Source: Novosphingobium sediminicola (GTDB lineage: Bacteria > Pseudomonadota > Alphaproteobacteria > Sphingomonadales > Sphingomonadaceae). From it: a stretch of DNA of 64,000 bases. The translations under genes were made by a program, and so were the position numbers. Below the pieces are notes generated by a model that was not told the origin of the DNA, did no database searches, and worked only from the letters and a program-made list of their open reading frames with translations. This document shows, in pieces, positions 45,934 to 54,181 of the stretch (within the stretch, counting starts at the first letter, position 1; every line of letters begins with the position of its first letter). The stretch lies in the NCBI RefSeq assembly GCF_014196525.1, contig NZ_JACIDX010000007.1:210955-274954 (forward strand), read 5' to 3'.

Positions 45934-45945
45934 TAAGAGAAATAC
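45934..45945 (+). promoter_or_regulatory. Weak relative of the repeated 17-base element
   Basis: TAAGAGAAATAC matches 11 of 12 bases of the right part of the element at 54182-54198; over all 17 positions (45929-45945) 12 match. It lies in the 104-base gap upstream of the DUF6644 genes, in AT-richer DNA. Weak evidence taken alone. Confidence 0.3.
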
Positions 45946-45948
45946 GCC

Positions 45949-46848
45949 TCAGATACCAACTCCGGTCTTTATCGCCTCATAAAGCGTGGCCACAAAGGCG
46001 TCGGCATTATCCGGCCCGCCCGGCTGGACCGAGCGATCATCGGCCAGCAGGCGCATCGCCACCACCTCCTGCTTGCTCTTGCCCGCGGCCACTTCCCGCT
46101 TCACCGCATCGCGCACCTTTTCCAGCATGGCGACATAGGCGATCAACTCAGCCCGGTTGGTCAATCCGCCATGGCCGGGCACGACCTTGGTGGCACCATC
46201 AATCATGCCGATGGCGCGTCGATAGACCCGCAGATTGCCCTCATACGACCCGCATTTGCACCCGCTCACGCCATCATAGACCGGATATTCGTGGCTGTGA
46301 TGCAGATCGCCCATCACCAAGACGTTCTGGCGCGGAAAGAAGATCAGCGCGTCGCCATCCATATGCGAAGGCTCAACCGGCAGAAAATCCAGACTTTCCC
46401 CCGGAACCGAGACCTTGCTCGCCTTGTCATAGGTGATCGTGGGCCAGCCCGCCTTGTCGATCGGTGGCTGCGTCTCGCCGCGAGGATTGGTCGATGGCTC
46501 GCCAATCCGGCGCGCGGCGGCGGAGGTGGAGATGACCTTGGCCCCCATGCCGGCAAACAGCGCATTGGCCCCGGTATGGTCGCGATGCGCATGGGTGTTG
46601 ACCACGAAGGCCACCGGCTTGGGCGTCACGGCCCGGACCGCCTCGGCCAGTTTGTCGGGGTTGAAAAACAGCGTGTCGACCAGAATGGCGCTCTTGTCGC
46701 CCACGGCCAGCACCGCATTCGATCCCGCACTCAGCATCACCAGATCGGCGGTGATCGGCGTGGTCCTGATGGGGGCCATAAAGGGGTTCTGCGCGGCGGC
46801 GGGTGAGGCGAGCGCAAGGCCTGCCAAGAGATAGATTGCTTTCATCAT
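45949..46848 (-). CDS. Exported MBL-fold metallohydrolase
   Basis: 299 residues. Signal peptide (cut near AAAQ-N). The zinc motif HxHxDH is present in NTHAHRDHTGANALF; further ligands are His in EPSHMDGD, Asp in VMGDLHHSH, and His in VPGHGG, giving a full dinuclear glyoxalase II-like site. Likely hydrolyses a thioester, lactone or similar bond in the periplasm. The start is ATGATG (46848/46845) with AAAGGA upstream. It follows the intradiol dioxygenase gene by 9 bases on the same strand and may act on its ring-opened product (inference). Confidence 0.87.
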   Translation of the reverse strand: MMKAIYLLAGLALASPAAAQNPFMAPIRTTPITADLVMLSAGSNAVLAVGDKSAILVDTLFFNPDKLAEAVRAVTPKPVAFVVNTHAHRDHTGANALFAGMGAKVISTSAAARRIGEPSTNPRGETQPPIDKAGWPTITYDKASKVSVPGESLDFLPVEPSHMDGDALIFFPRQNVLVMGDLHHSHEYPVYDGVSGCKCGSYEGNLRVYRRAIGMIDGATKVVPGHGGLTNRAELIAYVAMLEKVRDAVKREVAAGKSKQEVVAMRLLADDRSVQPGGPDNADAFVATLYEAIKTGVGI

Positions 46849-46856
46849 CAATCCTT

Positions 46857-47702
46857 TCAACGCGGAAGCGGGGGTTTTTGCGCGCGCGGGCGGCGGCCGT
46901 TTTCCGCCGAGGGCACCAGCGCGGCAATGCGATCGTCCCCCTTGGGCGGCACGCCGGGGGCGGGCACGCATTTGCTGCCATCGGTCGGACATGGCATTTT
47001 CTCCCCCGGCGCGGGCGTGGCCAGAGGGTTTACGCCAAAGGTCATGGTCGCCACATAGCGGTCGGCTTCTTCTTTCACCTGGGCCACGGCATTGCGGGTG
47101 GCCTCGGCCATGATCCAGTCGGTGACATTGATCGTGTCGCGCAGCAGGGGCCGCTTATAGTCCGGCACATTCAAATAGATCCACTCATTGAGCGCATCGG
47201 GAAAGAAGATCTGGCTGGTTAGGCGGGTGCGGCCGCCGATATAGATTTTGAAGTGGATATGGGCGGTGCGCCCGCGATACCATCCCGGATAGATCGTGTT
47301 GAATGTGACCCATCCGGCCTCATCACTCATCTGCGTTCCGCGCAGGAAAGTCTCGCCCGGTGTGGCAATGTCGAGATCGTCTCCCTGATTGGGAAAGTCG
47401 GAATAGATGCCCTGTGCGTCGGCCTGCCATGCATCGACCCGCGCGCCTTTGACCGGGCGGCATTGCGCATCGACCACCCGCACGCGCAGTTCCAGCGGGA
47501 TGCCCTTTCTGCCCTCGGTGATGTCGCGGCGGATGATGGGTTTGTCTTCGTAATAGGGGCCATCGACCGTATCGGGGTGGATCAGGCAAATATTATCAGG
47601 CGCAGCATTTTTCGGCGTCGGCGCGGCGCGCGCCATGGATACGGCGCCCGCGCCGATAATGCCGGTGGCGATAACGCCCCGGCGCGACAAAGATGTCGGC
47701 AT
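46857..47702 (-). CDS. Tat-exported intradiol ring-cleavage dioxygenase family protein
   Basis: 281 residues. Tat signal (LSRRGVIATGIIGAGAVS). The catalytic domain has the intradiol pattern: TVDGPYY at the start, LRVRVVDAQCRPVKGARVDAWQADAQGIYSDF as separate blocks, and YPGWYRGRTAHIHFKI with the second iron Tyr and the His-x-His ligands. Tyr/Tyr/His/His iron(III) coordination is therefore conserved. The C-terminal ~60 residues are Pro-rich with two Cys and are unusual. Periplasmic intradiol enzymes are less well studied than catechol dioxygenases; substrate unknown. Operon with MBL-fold and cytochrome b561 genes. Confidence 0.88.
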   Translation of the reverse strand: MPTSLSRRGVIATGIIGAGAVSMARAAPTPKNAAPDNICLIHPDTVDGPYYEDKPIIRRDITEGRKGIPLELRVRVVDAQCRPVKGARVDAWQADAQGIYSDFPNQGDDLDIATPGETFLRGTQMSDEAGWVTFNTIYPGWYRGRTAHIHFKIYIGGRTRLTSQIFFPDALNEWIYLNVPDYKRPLLRDTINVTDWIMAEATRNAVAQVKEEADRYVATMTFGVNPLATPAPGEKMPCPTDGSKCVPAPGVPPKGDDRIAALVPSAENGRRPRAQKPPLPR

Positions 47703-47726
47703 GGAAGAACTCCTGAAAAGAAAGGT

Positions 47727-48341
47727 TTAGGTGTCTCGGCCCGGCCACATGCGGCGCAGCACCGGATCGCGGTCGACCAGATGATGCTTGACCACCGCCC
47801 CCACATGCAGCGCGATCAGCGCGGGCAAGATCCAGCTCGCCAGCGCACCGTGCACCGCCACCAGCGTGTCATGCCACCACAGCACATCGGCAGCGGGCAG
47901 CGAGGGGAACACCGGGAAATGGGGAAAGGCGAAAAGGCCGAAAAACATCAGCTTGCCCTTCTGGATCTTATGCGCGGACAGCACGAGCCAGCCCGAAAAA
48001 GGCACAGCGACCATCAGCGCATAAAGCCCCACATGGCCCAGCGAGGCGGCGATGTGCTCCCACGTGGGCATGGCGGGATTGTGCGGGGGCGGGCGATGGG
48101 TGATCCGCCACACAATGCGCGGAACGATCAATATCAGAGCCGACAGCCCCAGCGATATATGCAACGGCAGCAGCGGCTTTGGCGAATATTTCTGGCCCGG
48201 CATGGCCTCGGGGAAGGTCCATCCTGTGATGATATTGGCCAACAGGATCGCGGCCATCAACCAATGCAGGCCCATCGCGATACGCGAATAGCGGCGCGAA
48301 TAAGCCCCATGATCTGATGCTGTGTTGAAGGGTGCCGCCAT
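47727..48341 (-). CDS. Cytochrome b561-family membrane protein
   Basis: 204 residues, four membrane helices. Candidate haem ligands: His in MGLHWLMAA (TM1), His in LPLHISLG (TM2), and His residues in VAVHGALASW and IALHVGAVVKHH (TM3/4). The pattern matches bacterial di-haem cytochrome b561, which passes electrons between quinol and periplasmic partners. ATG 48341 has GAGGA upstream; a GTG at 48353 is alternative. First gene of the minus-strand run dioxygenase-MBL; divergent from a LysR gene. Confidence 0.9.
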   Translation of the reverse strand: MAAPFNTASDHGAYSRRYSRIAMGLHWLMAAILLANIITGWTFPEAMPGQKYSPKPLLPLHISLGLSALILIVPRIVWRITHRPPPHNPAMPTWEHIAASLGHVGLYALMVAVPFSGWLVLSAHKIQKGKLMFFGLFAFPHFPVFPSLPAADVLWWHDTLVAVHGALASWILPALIALHVGAVVKHHLVDRDPVLRRMWPGRDT

Positions 48342-48559
48342 CTTGGTCCTCACATCTGGCCTTCTTTTGTGTCGGGCCGATAATGACTTGCGCGATGATA
48401 GCCAAAGGCGATCCCGGCTGCATCCATCATTATGCGCATATCAGCTTGCTATGGTTCGGCAGGTGCATTATATTAGCGTCATAAAGAATAAATGGAGCCT
48501 GAAAACAGGCATCCGCTGCTTTCCGGCAAAGCCCGGGGGCGGGGAATGGGAGAAAGAAC
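48342..48559. promoter_or_regulatory. Divergent control region, cytochrome b561/LysR
   Basis: 218 bases, AT-richer in the middle. It contains the palindrome ATGCGCAT (48431-48438) inside TTATGCGCATATCAGC, and a stretch ATTATATTAGCGTCATAAAG (48467-48486). A LysR-type regulator gene bounds it, so an activator site here for the b561 run is likely. No gene is seen. Confidence 0.4.
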
Positions 48560-49498
48560 ATGGATTTTGAGCGGTGGAAACTGTTCCTCAAGGTGGCCGA
48601 AATGGGCAGCCTGTCCAAAGTCGCGGTGGTGATGAAGCGGCGGCAACCCGTGGTCAGCCGCCATATCAACGCGCTGGAGATCGAATGCGGATGCACGCTG
48701 TTTTACCGCACCGGGCGCGGCGTGGCGCTGACCGAGGTGGGCGAGGCGATCCTACCGCGCGTGCAAACGATGGTGCGCGAATCCGAACAGATCATGATGG
48801 ATATCAAGGGGCAGGCGGGCGTGCCGGTCGGTGCGGTTTCGGTGGGCCTCTTGCCTTCGGTACGGATCGCTTCGGAATTTTTGGGCGCGGCGCTTGAGAA
48901 ATTTCCGCAAGTCACGCTGCATCTGACCGAGGCGGCGGGCGGGCAACTGGCCGAACAGGTGGCTATGGGGCGCATTGATCTGGCGCTGGTGCTGCGCGAA
49001 CCCGGCGCGCTCAGCCCGAGCGATGAGGCGCTGGTGACGCTGCCGCTTTGCGTGGTGGGGCCTCCGGGCGATCCGATCACCAGCCAGCGCGAGATCGCCT
49101 TGGCGCAGGTGCAGGGCCTGCCGCTGATCCAGGCCAAGCCGCCAAACGTTTTGCGCATGCATATCGAACAGGCCGCCCGCCGCGCCGGGGTCAACCTGAC
49201 CTATGGCCCGCAGATCGACGCGCTGGCCACGCAGAAACAGGTGATCGCCAAGGGCATGGGATACACCATTACCACCCGCATGGCGGTGCGCGAGGATGTG
49301 GCGGCGGGGCTGCTGTCCGCCGCCGACATCATCGACCCGCGCATGGATCTGATGCTGGTTCTGGTGCGTTCCAACCAGCGTCCCGCCACCCTTGCCATCC
49401 GCAAGATCGCCCGCCTTCTGGCAGAGGAAGTGCGCCGTTTGCCGGAGGTTTACGGCGATGATGAATCCCCCTCCTTCGTGCCGCTGACGGTGCAATAA
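48560..49498 (+). CDS. LysR-family transcriptional regulator
   Basis: 312 residues. Winged helix-turn-helix at the N-terminus (GSLSKVAVVMKRRQPVVSRHI), then an effector domain beginning around residue 93 (GAVSVGLLPSVRI; IDLALVLREPG). GGGGAATGGGAG is just upstream. It is divergent from the b561/dioxygenase/MBL run and upstream of the FAD monooxygenase operon, so it could control either. The effector is probably an aromatic compound or pathway intermediate (family knowledge plus context). Confidence 0.93.
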   Translation: MDFERWKLFLKVAEMGSLSKVAVVMKRRQPVVSRHINALEIECGCTLFYRTGRGVALTEVGEAILPRVQTMVRESEQIMMDIKGQAGVPVGAVSVGLLPSVRIASEFLGAALEKFPQVTLHLTEAAGGQLAEQVAMGRIDLALVLREPGALSPSDEALVTLPLCVVGPPGDPITSQREIALAQVQGLPLIQAKPPNVLRMHIEQAARRAGVNLTYGPQIDALATQKQVIAKGMGYTITTRMAVREDVAAGLLSAADIIDPRMDLMLVLVRSNQRPATLAIRKIARLLAEEVRRLPEVYGDDESPSFVPLTVQ

Positions 49499-49509
49499 GC
49501 ATCGCGCCG

Positions 49510-49540
49510 CCGGGCCGCCGCTCCCTCTCGGGCGGCCCGG
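49510..49540 (+). terminator. Hairpin after the LysR gene
   Basis: CCGGGCCGCC (49510-49519) and GGCGGCCCGG (49531-49540) form a perfect 10-bp stem with an 11-base loop, 11 bases after the LysR stop. No T-run follows, so termination strength is uncertain. Confidence 0.55.
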
Positions 49541-49666
49541 TGGAAAGCTGATATACGCCCAGCGCAACTGGCCCTCTCAATCCTGTCCGCTAGAATTTGC
49601 CTGAGTTTATAGGGTCCGGGTGCGTCGTTTCAAGGACGCACCCCATAGCAGACGGGAAGAGAATGT

Positions 49667-50788
49667 ATGGGGAGGTCCATCCTTGTGGTGGGTGGGGGCA
49701 TCGGCGGCATGGCTGCCGCGCTGGCCCTGCACCGTGCCGGTCAGGCCGTGGAATTGATCGAGAGCGATCCCGCATGGAACGCGCTGGGGGCGGGGTTGAC
49801 GCTCAATGGCGGGGCCTTACGGGCCTTTGCCGATCTGGGAATGCTGGAGCCGGTGCTGGAGGCCGGGTTCGCCTCGGTGGGGCCGGTGCGGGCGTGCGAT
49901 GCCGATGGCAATGTCCTCTCGCAAGGGGCCAGCACGCCGATGTTTGGCGAGGGCATTCCCAATATGGGCGGCATCCTGCGTCCGCGCCTGCATGGCGTGA
50001 TGCGCCGCGCGATTGAAGCGGCCGGGATCAAGGTCCGCACCGGCCTTTCCGCCGAAAGCTATGCCGAGGCCGAGGACCATATCCGTGTGACCGCCAGCGA
50101 TGGGGCCAGCGCCGAGCATCGCTTTGTCGTGGCCGCCGATGGGCTGTTTTCACGCACCCGCGCTGCGCTGTTCCCCGATCTGCCCGGCCCGGCCTTTACC
50201 GGTCAGGGATGCTGGCGCGCGGTGGTGTCGCGTCCGGCCGATGTGACGGCCACGTGGGTCTATTCCGCGCAATATGCCAAGGCGGGCTTCAACCCGATCT
50301 CGCAGGATCTGATGTATCTCTACCTGCTGGAATCGGCGCCGGGCAATCCGTGGATCGACGCGGCCGACTGGCTGCCTCTGCTCAAAGAACGCCTGTCGCG
50401 TTTCGGCGGCCATTTCCGCGCGATTGTCGAGGAATTGAGCGAGCAGTCGCTGATTAATTACCGCCCGCTGGAATCGATCCTGATGCCCCGGCCATGGCAC
50501 AAGGGGCGCGTGCTGATCGTGGGCGATGCGGCCCATGCCACTACGCCCCATATCGGCTATGGCGCGGGCATGGCCATCGAGGATGCGGTGGTGCTGGGCC
50601 AGATGGTCGGGCGTTATGAGGGTACCGCCGCGCTGTTTACCGATTTCACGCAGAGGCGGTTTGAGCGTTGCCGCACGATCCTTGAAGGTTCGGTGGCCAT
50701 CGGGCAGATGGAGATGGATGACGCGCCCTTTGCTGACCAGCGCGCCTTGAGCGCCAGCCTTGGCGCGGCCATTCGGGAGCCGATCTGA
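49667..50788 (+). CDS. FAD-dependent aromatic monooxygenase (salicylate/hydroxybenzoate hydroxylase type)
   Basis: 373 residues, cytoplasmic. Dinucleotide-binding GGGIGGMAAALALHRAG at the N-terminus, a middle DG-like block (VVAADGLFSRTRAALF), and the second FAD motif GDAAHATTPHIGYGAGMAIEDA. This is the group A flavoprotein hydroxylase layout, which uses NAD(P)H and O2 to hydroxylate a phenolic ring. The next gene, a VOC protein, starts on the last base of its stop codon. Substrate not predictable from sequence alone. Confidence 0.92.
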   Translation: MGRSILVVGGGIGGMAAALALHRAGQAVELIESDPAWNALGAGLTLNGGALRAFADLGMLEPVLEAGFASVGPVRACDADGNVLSQGASTPMFGEGIPNMGGILRPRLHGVMRRAIEAAGIKVRTGLSAESYAEAEDHIRVTASDGASAEHRFVVAADGLFSRTRAALFPDLPGPAFTGQGCWRAVVSRPADVTATWVYSAQYAKAGFNPISQDLMYLYLLESAPGNPWIDAADWLPLLKERLSRFGGHFRAIVEELSEQSLINYRPLESILMPRPWHKGRVLIVGDAAHATTPHIGYGAGMAIEDAVVLGQMVGRYEGTAALFTDFTQRRFERCRTILEGSVAIGQMEMDDAPFADQRALSASLGAAIREPI

Positions 50789-51225
50789 TGGGGCAGGAAT
50801 TGTGGTTTCACCATGTCGGGGTTTCCGTGGCGGATATGGATGCCTCGATTGCGTGGTGGCGCGATTGTTTGGGTTTTGTGCAATTGCGGCGTTATGTGAT
50901 TGAAAGCATTCCGGCCGAAGTGGCTGTGCTGGGCAATGGGGCGCTGCATGTCGAATTGCTGTGTCGCCCCGATGCGCGGGCTGCGGATGCCGAAAGGCGC
51001 ATCCCCGACGATGATCTGAAAACCCATGGCACCAAGCATGTCGCCTTCAGCGTCGAGGATGTGCGCGGATTTATCGCCACGATTGCCGCGCGCGGGGTCG
51101 ATGTGGTCTGGCTCAAGGAATTTCCCGATGGCCGCGCTGCCAGCTTCATCCGCGACAATGAGGGTAATCTGATCGAATTCGTGCAATGGCCCAAAGTGGC
51201 CGATCCGAGGGCGGAAATCGCCTGA
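50788..51225 (+). CDS. VOC-family metalloprotein (glyoxalase/dioxygenase fold)
   Basis: 145 residues, two beta-alpha-beta-beta-beta units. Four metal ligands of the fold can be placed: His in FHHVGVSV, Glu in LHVELL, His in KHVAFSV and Glu in NLIEFV. This matches a glyoxalase I or methylmalonyl-CoA epimerase-like metal site; ring-cleaving activity is less likely at this length. It overlaps the monooxygenase stop by one base, so the two products probably work in succession. Confidence 0.87.
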   Translation: MGQELWFHHVGVSVADMDASIAWWRDCLGFVQLRRYVIESIPAEVAVLGNGALHVELLCRPDARAADAERRIPDDDLKTHGTKHVAFSVEDVRGFIATIAARGVDVVWLKEFPDGRAASFIRDNEGNLIEFVQWPKVADPRAEIA

Positions 51226-51231
51226 TGGCGG

Positions 51232-51252
51232 GGCCGGGGGGATGCCCCGGCC
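51232..51252. terminator. Hairpin between convergent genes
   Basis: GGCCGGGG (51232-51239) and CCCCGGCC (51245-51252), perfect 8-bp stem with 5-base loop, followed by TTGTCT. It lies between the VOC gene and the convergent carboxymuconolactone-decarboxylase-like gene. Confidence 0.55.
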
Positions 51253-51257
51253 TTGTC

Positions 51258-51845
51258 TCATTCGGGAAAGGCGAAAGCCTCGCCAGGCACCGGGGTGCGC
51301 GCGGTGTTCAGCACCATGGCCAGCAATGTGTAATAGCCGCAAAGCCCGGTCAGCTCGACCGCCCCGCTTTCGCCCAGCAGCGCCGTGGCGCGCGCCCAAG
51401 TCGCGTCCGAGACGAATTGGTCGTGGTGAAGCTGGGTGATGAAGTCCCAGATCACCGCCTCGTCCTCTGCCATATCGGGCCTCTCCCCATCGCGCAGCGC
51501 GGCCAGCGCCGCCCGCGCCACGCCCGCCTCATGGGCAAGCCTTGCATGGGCGTGCCATTCATAGGGCTGGCGCCAGAGGCGGGCGATGATGCAGATCGCC
51601 CATTCGCGCAGGCGCACCGGAACGCTGCACCGATAGCGCAGAAATGCGCCCAATTGCTGCGACAGGTCCATCAGTTCGGGGCTGCGCATCAGCGGCACGA
51701 AGGGGCCGCGCACCTCTCCGCGCGGCGATGCGATCAGCGCTGCGGCGGCCTGCGCCTGTGCGGGCGTGTAATCGGCCGGGTCCTGTTTGGGCAGGCGGTC
51801 GGGGCCGAGCGGCCAGAGGATGGGGGAAAATTCAGGCTTGGCCAA
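51258..51845 (-). CDS. Carboxymuconolactone decarboxylase/AhpD-like protein
   Basis: 195 residues, all-helical. The core RCSVPVRLREWAICIIARLWRQPYEWHAH followed by LAHEAGV is the CMD/AhpD pattern; the redox CxxC of AhpD is absent (YEWHAH instead), as in the decarboxylase-like branch. It may decarboxylate or isomerise a lactone in aromatic breakdown. Start uncertain: TTG 51845 (GGAAA upstream) leaves an operator region before the divergent TetR gene; ATG 51911 is in frame but almost reaches the TetR start. Confidence 0.8.
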   Translation of the reverse strand: MAKPEFSPILWPLGPDRLPKQDPADYTPAQAQAAAALIASPRGEVRGPFVPLMRSPELMDLSQQLGAFLRYRCSVPVRLREWAICIIARLWRQPYEWHAHARLAHEAGVARAALAALRDGERPDMAEDEAVIWDFITQLHHDQFVSDATWARATALLGESGAVELTGLCGYYTLLAMVLNTARTPVPGEAFAFPE

Positions 51846-51856
51846 AGTGGGTTTCC

Positions 51857-51876
51857 AATTCGTTGGTGTGTGAATT
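51857..51876. promoter_or_regulatory. Candidate TetR operator
   Basis: AATTC (51857-51861) and GAATT (51872-51876) are inverted arms with a 10-base spacer, in the short gap between the CMD-like gene and the divergent tetR-type gene. TetR regulators usually bind such sites to repress themselves and the neighbour. The arms are short, so support is moderate. Confidence 0.4.
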
Positions 51877-51915
51877 AATCTTGCGCAGGAGCCATCCCGC
51901 GTACATGGCAATAAT

Positions 51916-52608
51916 ATGGTGGATAGGATGAACGAGCAGGTGAATCAGGAACCCAAGCGGAGCCGTGGCCGTCCGCGCGCCGGGGCGCAGGATATCGACA
52001 CGTCCGTTGGCAAGGACGCGCTGATCGATGCGACCATCGACCTGCTTAGGACCATGCCGCCTTCGGCCATCACGCCGGTGGTGGTGGCGCGCAGCACGGG
52101 GGTGCATCCCTCGCTGATCCGCTATTATTTCCATAATCGCGCGACCTTGCTGGTGGCGGTGGCCGAAAAGCTGACGCAGCGTTTCGCCGCGCAATTCGAG
52201 GCTTCGGCCCAGAGCGAGGGCACCGCCGAGGAGCGGCTTTGCGCGCGTATCTCGACGCTGATCGACCTGAACTCCACCTATCCCTTCTTTCACCAATTGT
52301 TCGCCACCGAAATCGCGGGCAGCGAAGACCCCGCCGCCCGCGCGATGATCACCCAGTTTACCAATCGCGGCACGGCGGCCTATGGCTCGATCCTGCGCGC
52401 GGGGCTGGGCGAGGGCGCGTTTCGGGGCATGGACCCCAGCCTGCTCTATGTCGCGGTGGTGGGCATGAGCGAGTTCTTCGTTTCGGCCCGCCGCCAGTTG
52501 GAGGTCGCCGCCGGGGTAAGCCTCGACGAAGCGGAGCTGCGTGAGGCTTACAAGGCGTTCGTCTGCGATCTGGTGCTCAATGGCGCGCGGGTGAGAAAGA
52601 CCGATTAA
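51916..52608 (+). CDS. TetR-family transcriptional regulator
   Basis: 230 residues. A basic N-terminal tail (KRSRGRPR) precedes the TetR helix-turn-helix (ALIDATIDLLRTMPPSAITPVV and ARSTGVHPSLIRYYFHNRATL). The C-terminal ligand-binding/dimerisation domain is helical and not closely typed. ATG 51916 or ATG 51928 may be the start; neither has a clear ribosome site. Its stop codon overlaps the stop of the convergent gene by three bases. It likely represses part of the catabolic cluster. Confidence 0.9.
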   Translation: MVDRMNEQVNQEPKRSRGRPRAGAQDIDTSVGKDALIDATIDLLRTMPPSAITPVVVARSTGVHPSLIRYYFHNRATLLVAVAEKLTQRFAAQFEASAQSEGTAEERLCARISTLIDLNSTYPFFHQLFATEIAGSEDPAARAMITQFTNRGTAAYGSILRAGLGEGAFRGMDPSLLYVAVVGMSEFFVSARRQLEVAAGVSLDEAELREAYKAFVCDLVLNGARVRKTD

Positions 52609-53147
52609 CACCCCAGCGGACGGAACACCCCGCGCCCTGCCCCTTGAAACCAAGCGCTTTTTTCCAGCTCGGCCCGCCATGGGGTGGACCGGGCCAAGGC
52701 GCGCTCCGGCGAATCCATCACCGAAATATCGGCCAGTTCGTGAAAGGCCATGCTGGTCCAGCGCGGCCCGTCCGTGTGGCTGCGCACCCGATAGCGCCGC
52801 GCGCGAAGCCAGCCCGGCGCGCGCATCAGCAATGCGATATGCTCCTCATCATACCAGCGCTCAACCTCGGCGGTCATCTCCTTGGGCACATCAAAGGCGA
52901 CCAGCATGATGACGCCCCAAGGCCGGTCCGCAGGCCCAGTGTCGCTGACCAGATCAAGCTCGTAATGCGCCGCGCCCGCCGGGGCCTGCGTCAGCGCGCC
53001 GATTTCGGGGGGGCAATAGAGGCATGCTTCCTCTACCTCGATCATCGAGCGCAGGGCCCAGCCATCGGCCGTGCCGATCAGCGCGCGCGCCGCATCGTCC
53101 GTGGCCCCGGCGATCACCGGCCAGCGGGTGAATGTGGCCAGACTCAC
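52605..53147 (-). CDS. EthD/dimeric alpha-beta-barrel-like protein
   Basis: 180 residues. Two similar halves of ferredoxin-like type; the second has MLVAFDVPKEMTAEVERWYDEEHIALLMRAPGWLRARRYRV (given in family terms: WYDEEHI...PGW..ARRY), the common signature of the dimeric alpha-beta barrel family. Possible roles: monooxygenase without cofactor, or accessory protein to the FAH hydrolase. GTG 53147 overlaps the FAH stop by GTGA, showing coupling. Confidence 0.75.
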   Translation of the reverse strand: MSLATFTRWPVIAGATDDAARALIGTADGWALRSMIEVEEACLYCPPEIGALTQAPAGAAHYELDLVSDTGPADRPWGVIMLVAFDVPKEMTAEVERWYDEEHIALLMRAPGWLRARRYRVRSHTDGPRWTSMAFHELADISVMDSPERALARSTPWRAELEKSAWFQGAGRGVFRPLGC

Positions 53148-54115
53148 GCCTGCGTCTCCACGCCGGGCACCGAAGCCTCGCGCAGCACCGCATCGGGCCG
53201 ATTGCGGCGCACCGCCTCATGGTTGGTCGAACCCTCGCCCATATAGACCCCGCGCTCCCACGAGCGGCCCAACGGATCGCGCACGCCGACTGAAAATTCG
53301 CCAATGCCATGGATTTTTATCCGCAATGTCTCGCCATCCTGAATGAAGCCCAAACCTTCGTGATTGGTGCCGCAGGCGACGACATCGCCATCGTTCATCG
53401 TCATGATCGTGGTGATGAATTCGACGATTTCGGGCACGGTGTGCTCCATATCGTCGGTGCTGTAATTGTGGCGCAACTGGTCATCGTTCCAGAATTGCAC
53501 CCACAGATCGTTCGGATCCTCAATCTCGTCGGCGGTGACGATGCAGGGGCCGATGGGGGCGAAAGTGTCGAAACTTTTGCCCATCCAACTGTTGTTGCGC
53601 CATGTCCGGCGCCCGCTTTCGCGTGCGGTCACGTCGATCAGGCAGGTGTAGCCGAAGATCGCGCTGCGCCAGCCCTCGCGGCGCACCATCTTGGATGGGC
53701 CTTTGAACACCAGCGCCAGTTCGGCCTCATGCATGAAGGCGTAGGGTTCGGTAAATTCGGGCAGGACCACCGTGTCATTAGGCCCGATCACCGCATCGGC
53801 ATTCTTGATGAACATATTGAGCGGGCGCGCCTCGCGCTGGGCGTTTTCCCAGTAATTGGCGATGCAATTGACGATCTTGCCCGGTCGCGGCAGCGGCGCG
53901 AGCAGGCGCACTGAGGCCAGCGGCAGGGCAGGCGCGCTGGCCTCCAGAGCCAATAGCGCGGGGCGGATTTCATCATAGCGCGCGATCAGATTGGCCATCG
54001 TCGCCTGCGGATCATGGCCATCGGGCGCAACCGCGCTGGCGTCGATTACGCCCGCCTCGGTCAGGATGCCTGCATGGGCGGGGCCGTTGTTCTGGGTGAA
54101 AAGCACGAGCTTCAC
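53144..54115 (-). CDS. Fumarylacetoacetate hydrolase family protein
   Basis: 323 residues. N-terminal small domain, then the FAH catalytic fold: KIVNCIANYWEN, FMHEAELALVF (metal-binding acids), YTCLIDVTARE, KSFDTFAPIGPCIV, and GDVVACGTNHEGLGF. Members hydrolyse C-C bonds in beta-keto acids or act as hydratase/decarboxylase in meta-cleavage routes; Mg is usual. First gene of a minus-strand pair with the EthD-like gene, divergent from the aldehyde dehydrogenase operon. Fits a late step after ring opening. Confidence 0.92.
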   Translation of the reverse strand: MKLVLFTQNNGPAHAGILTEAGVIDASAVAPDGHDPQATMANLIARYDEIRPALLALEASAPALPLASVRLLAPLPRPGKIVNCIANYWENAQREARPLNMFIKNADAVIGPNDTVVLPEFTEPYAFMHEAELALVFKGPSKMVRREGWRSAIFGYTCLIDVTARESGRRTWRNNSWMGKSFDTFAPIGPCIVTADEIEDPNDLWVQFWNDDQLRHNYSTDDMEHTVPEIVEFITTIMTMNDGDVVACGTNHEGLGFIQDGETLRIKIHGIGEFSVGVRDPLGRSWERGVYMGEGSTNHEAVRRNRPDAVLREASVPGVETQA

Positions 54116-54181
54116 GGGTGTTCTCCCTTGGATTTGCCACCCGCCATAAGCCGCCTGATGCCCCGGCGCTTCTCATGCAGA

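Noticed and set aside
45356..45945. ATGCATAAGAG on the minus strand at the end of the DUF6644 gene as another copy of the repeated element
   Set aside because: It is made of the last codons and stop (TAT GCA TAA) plus the ribosome site of the next gene, so coding and translation signals explain it.
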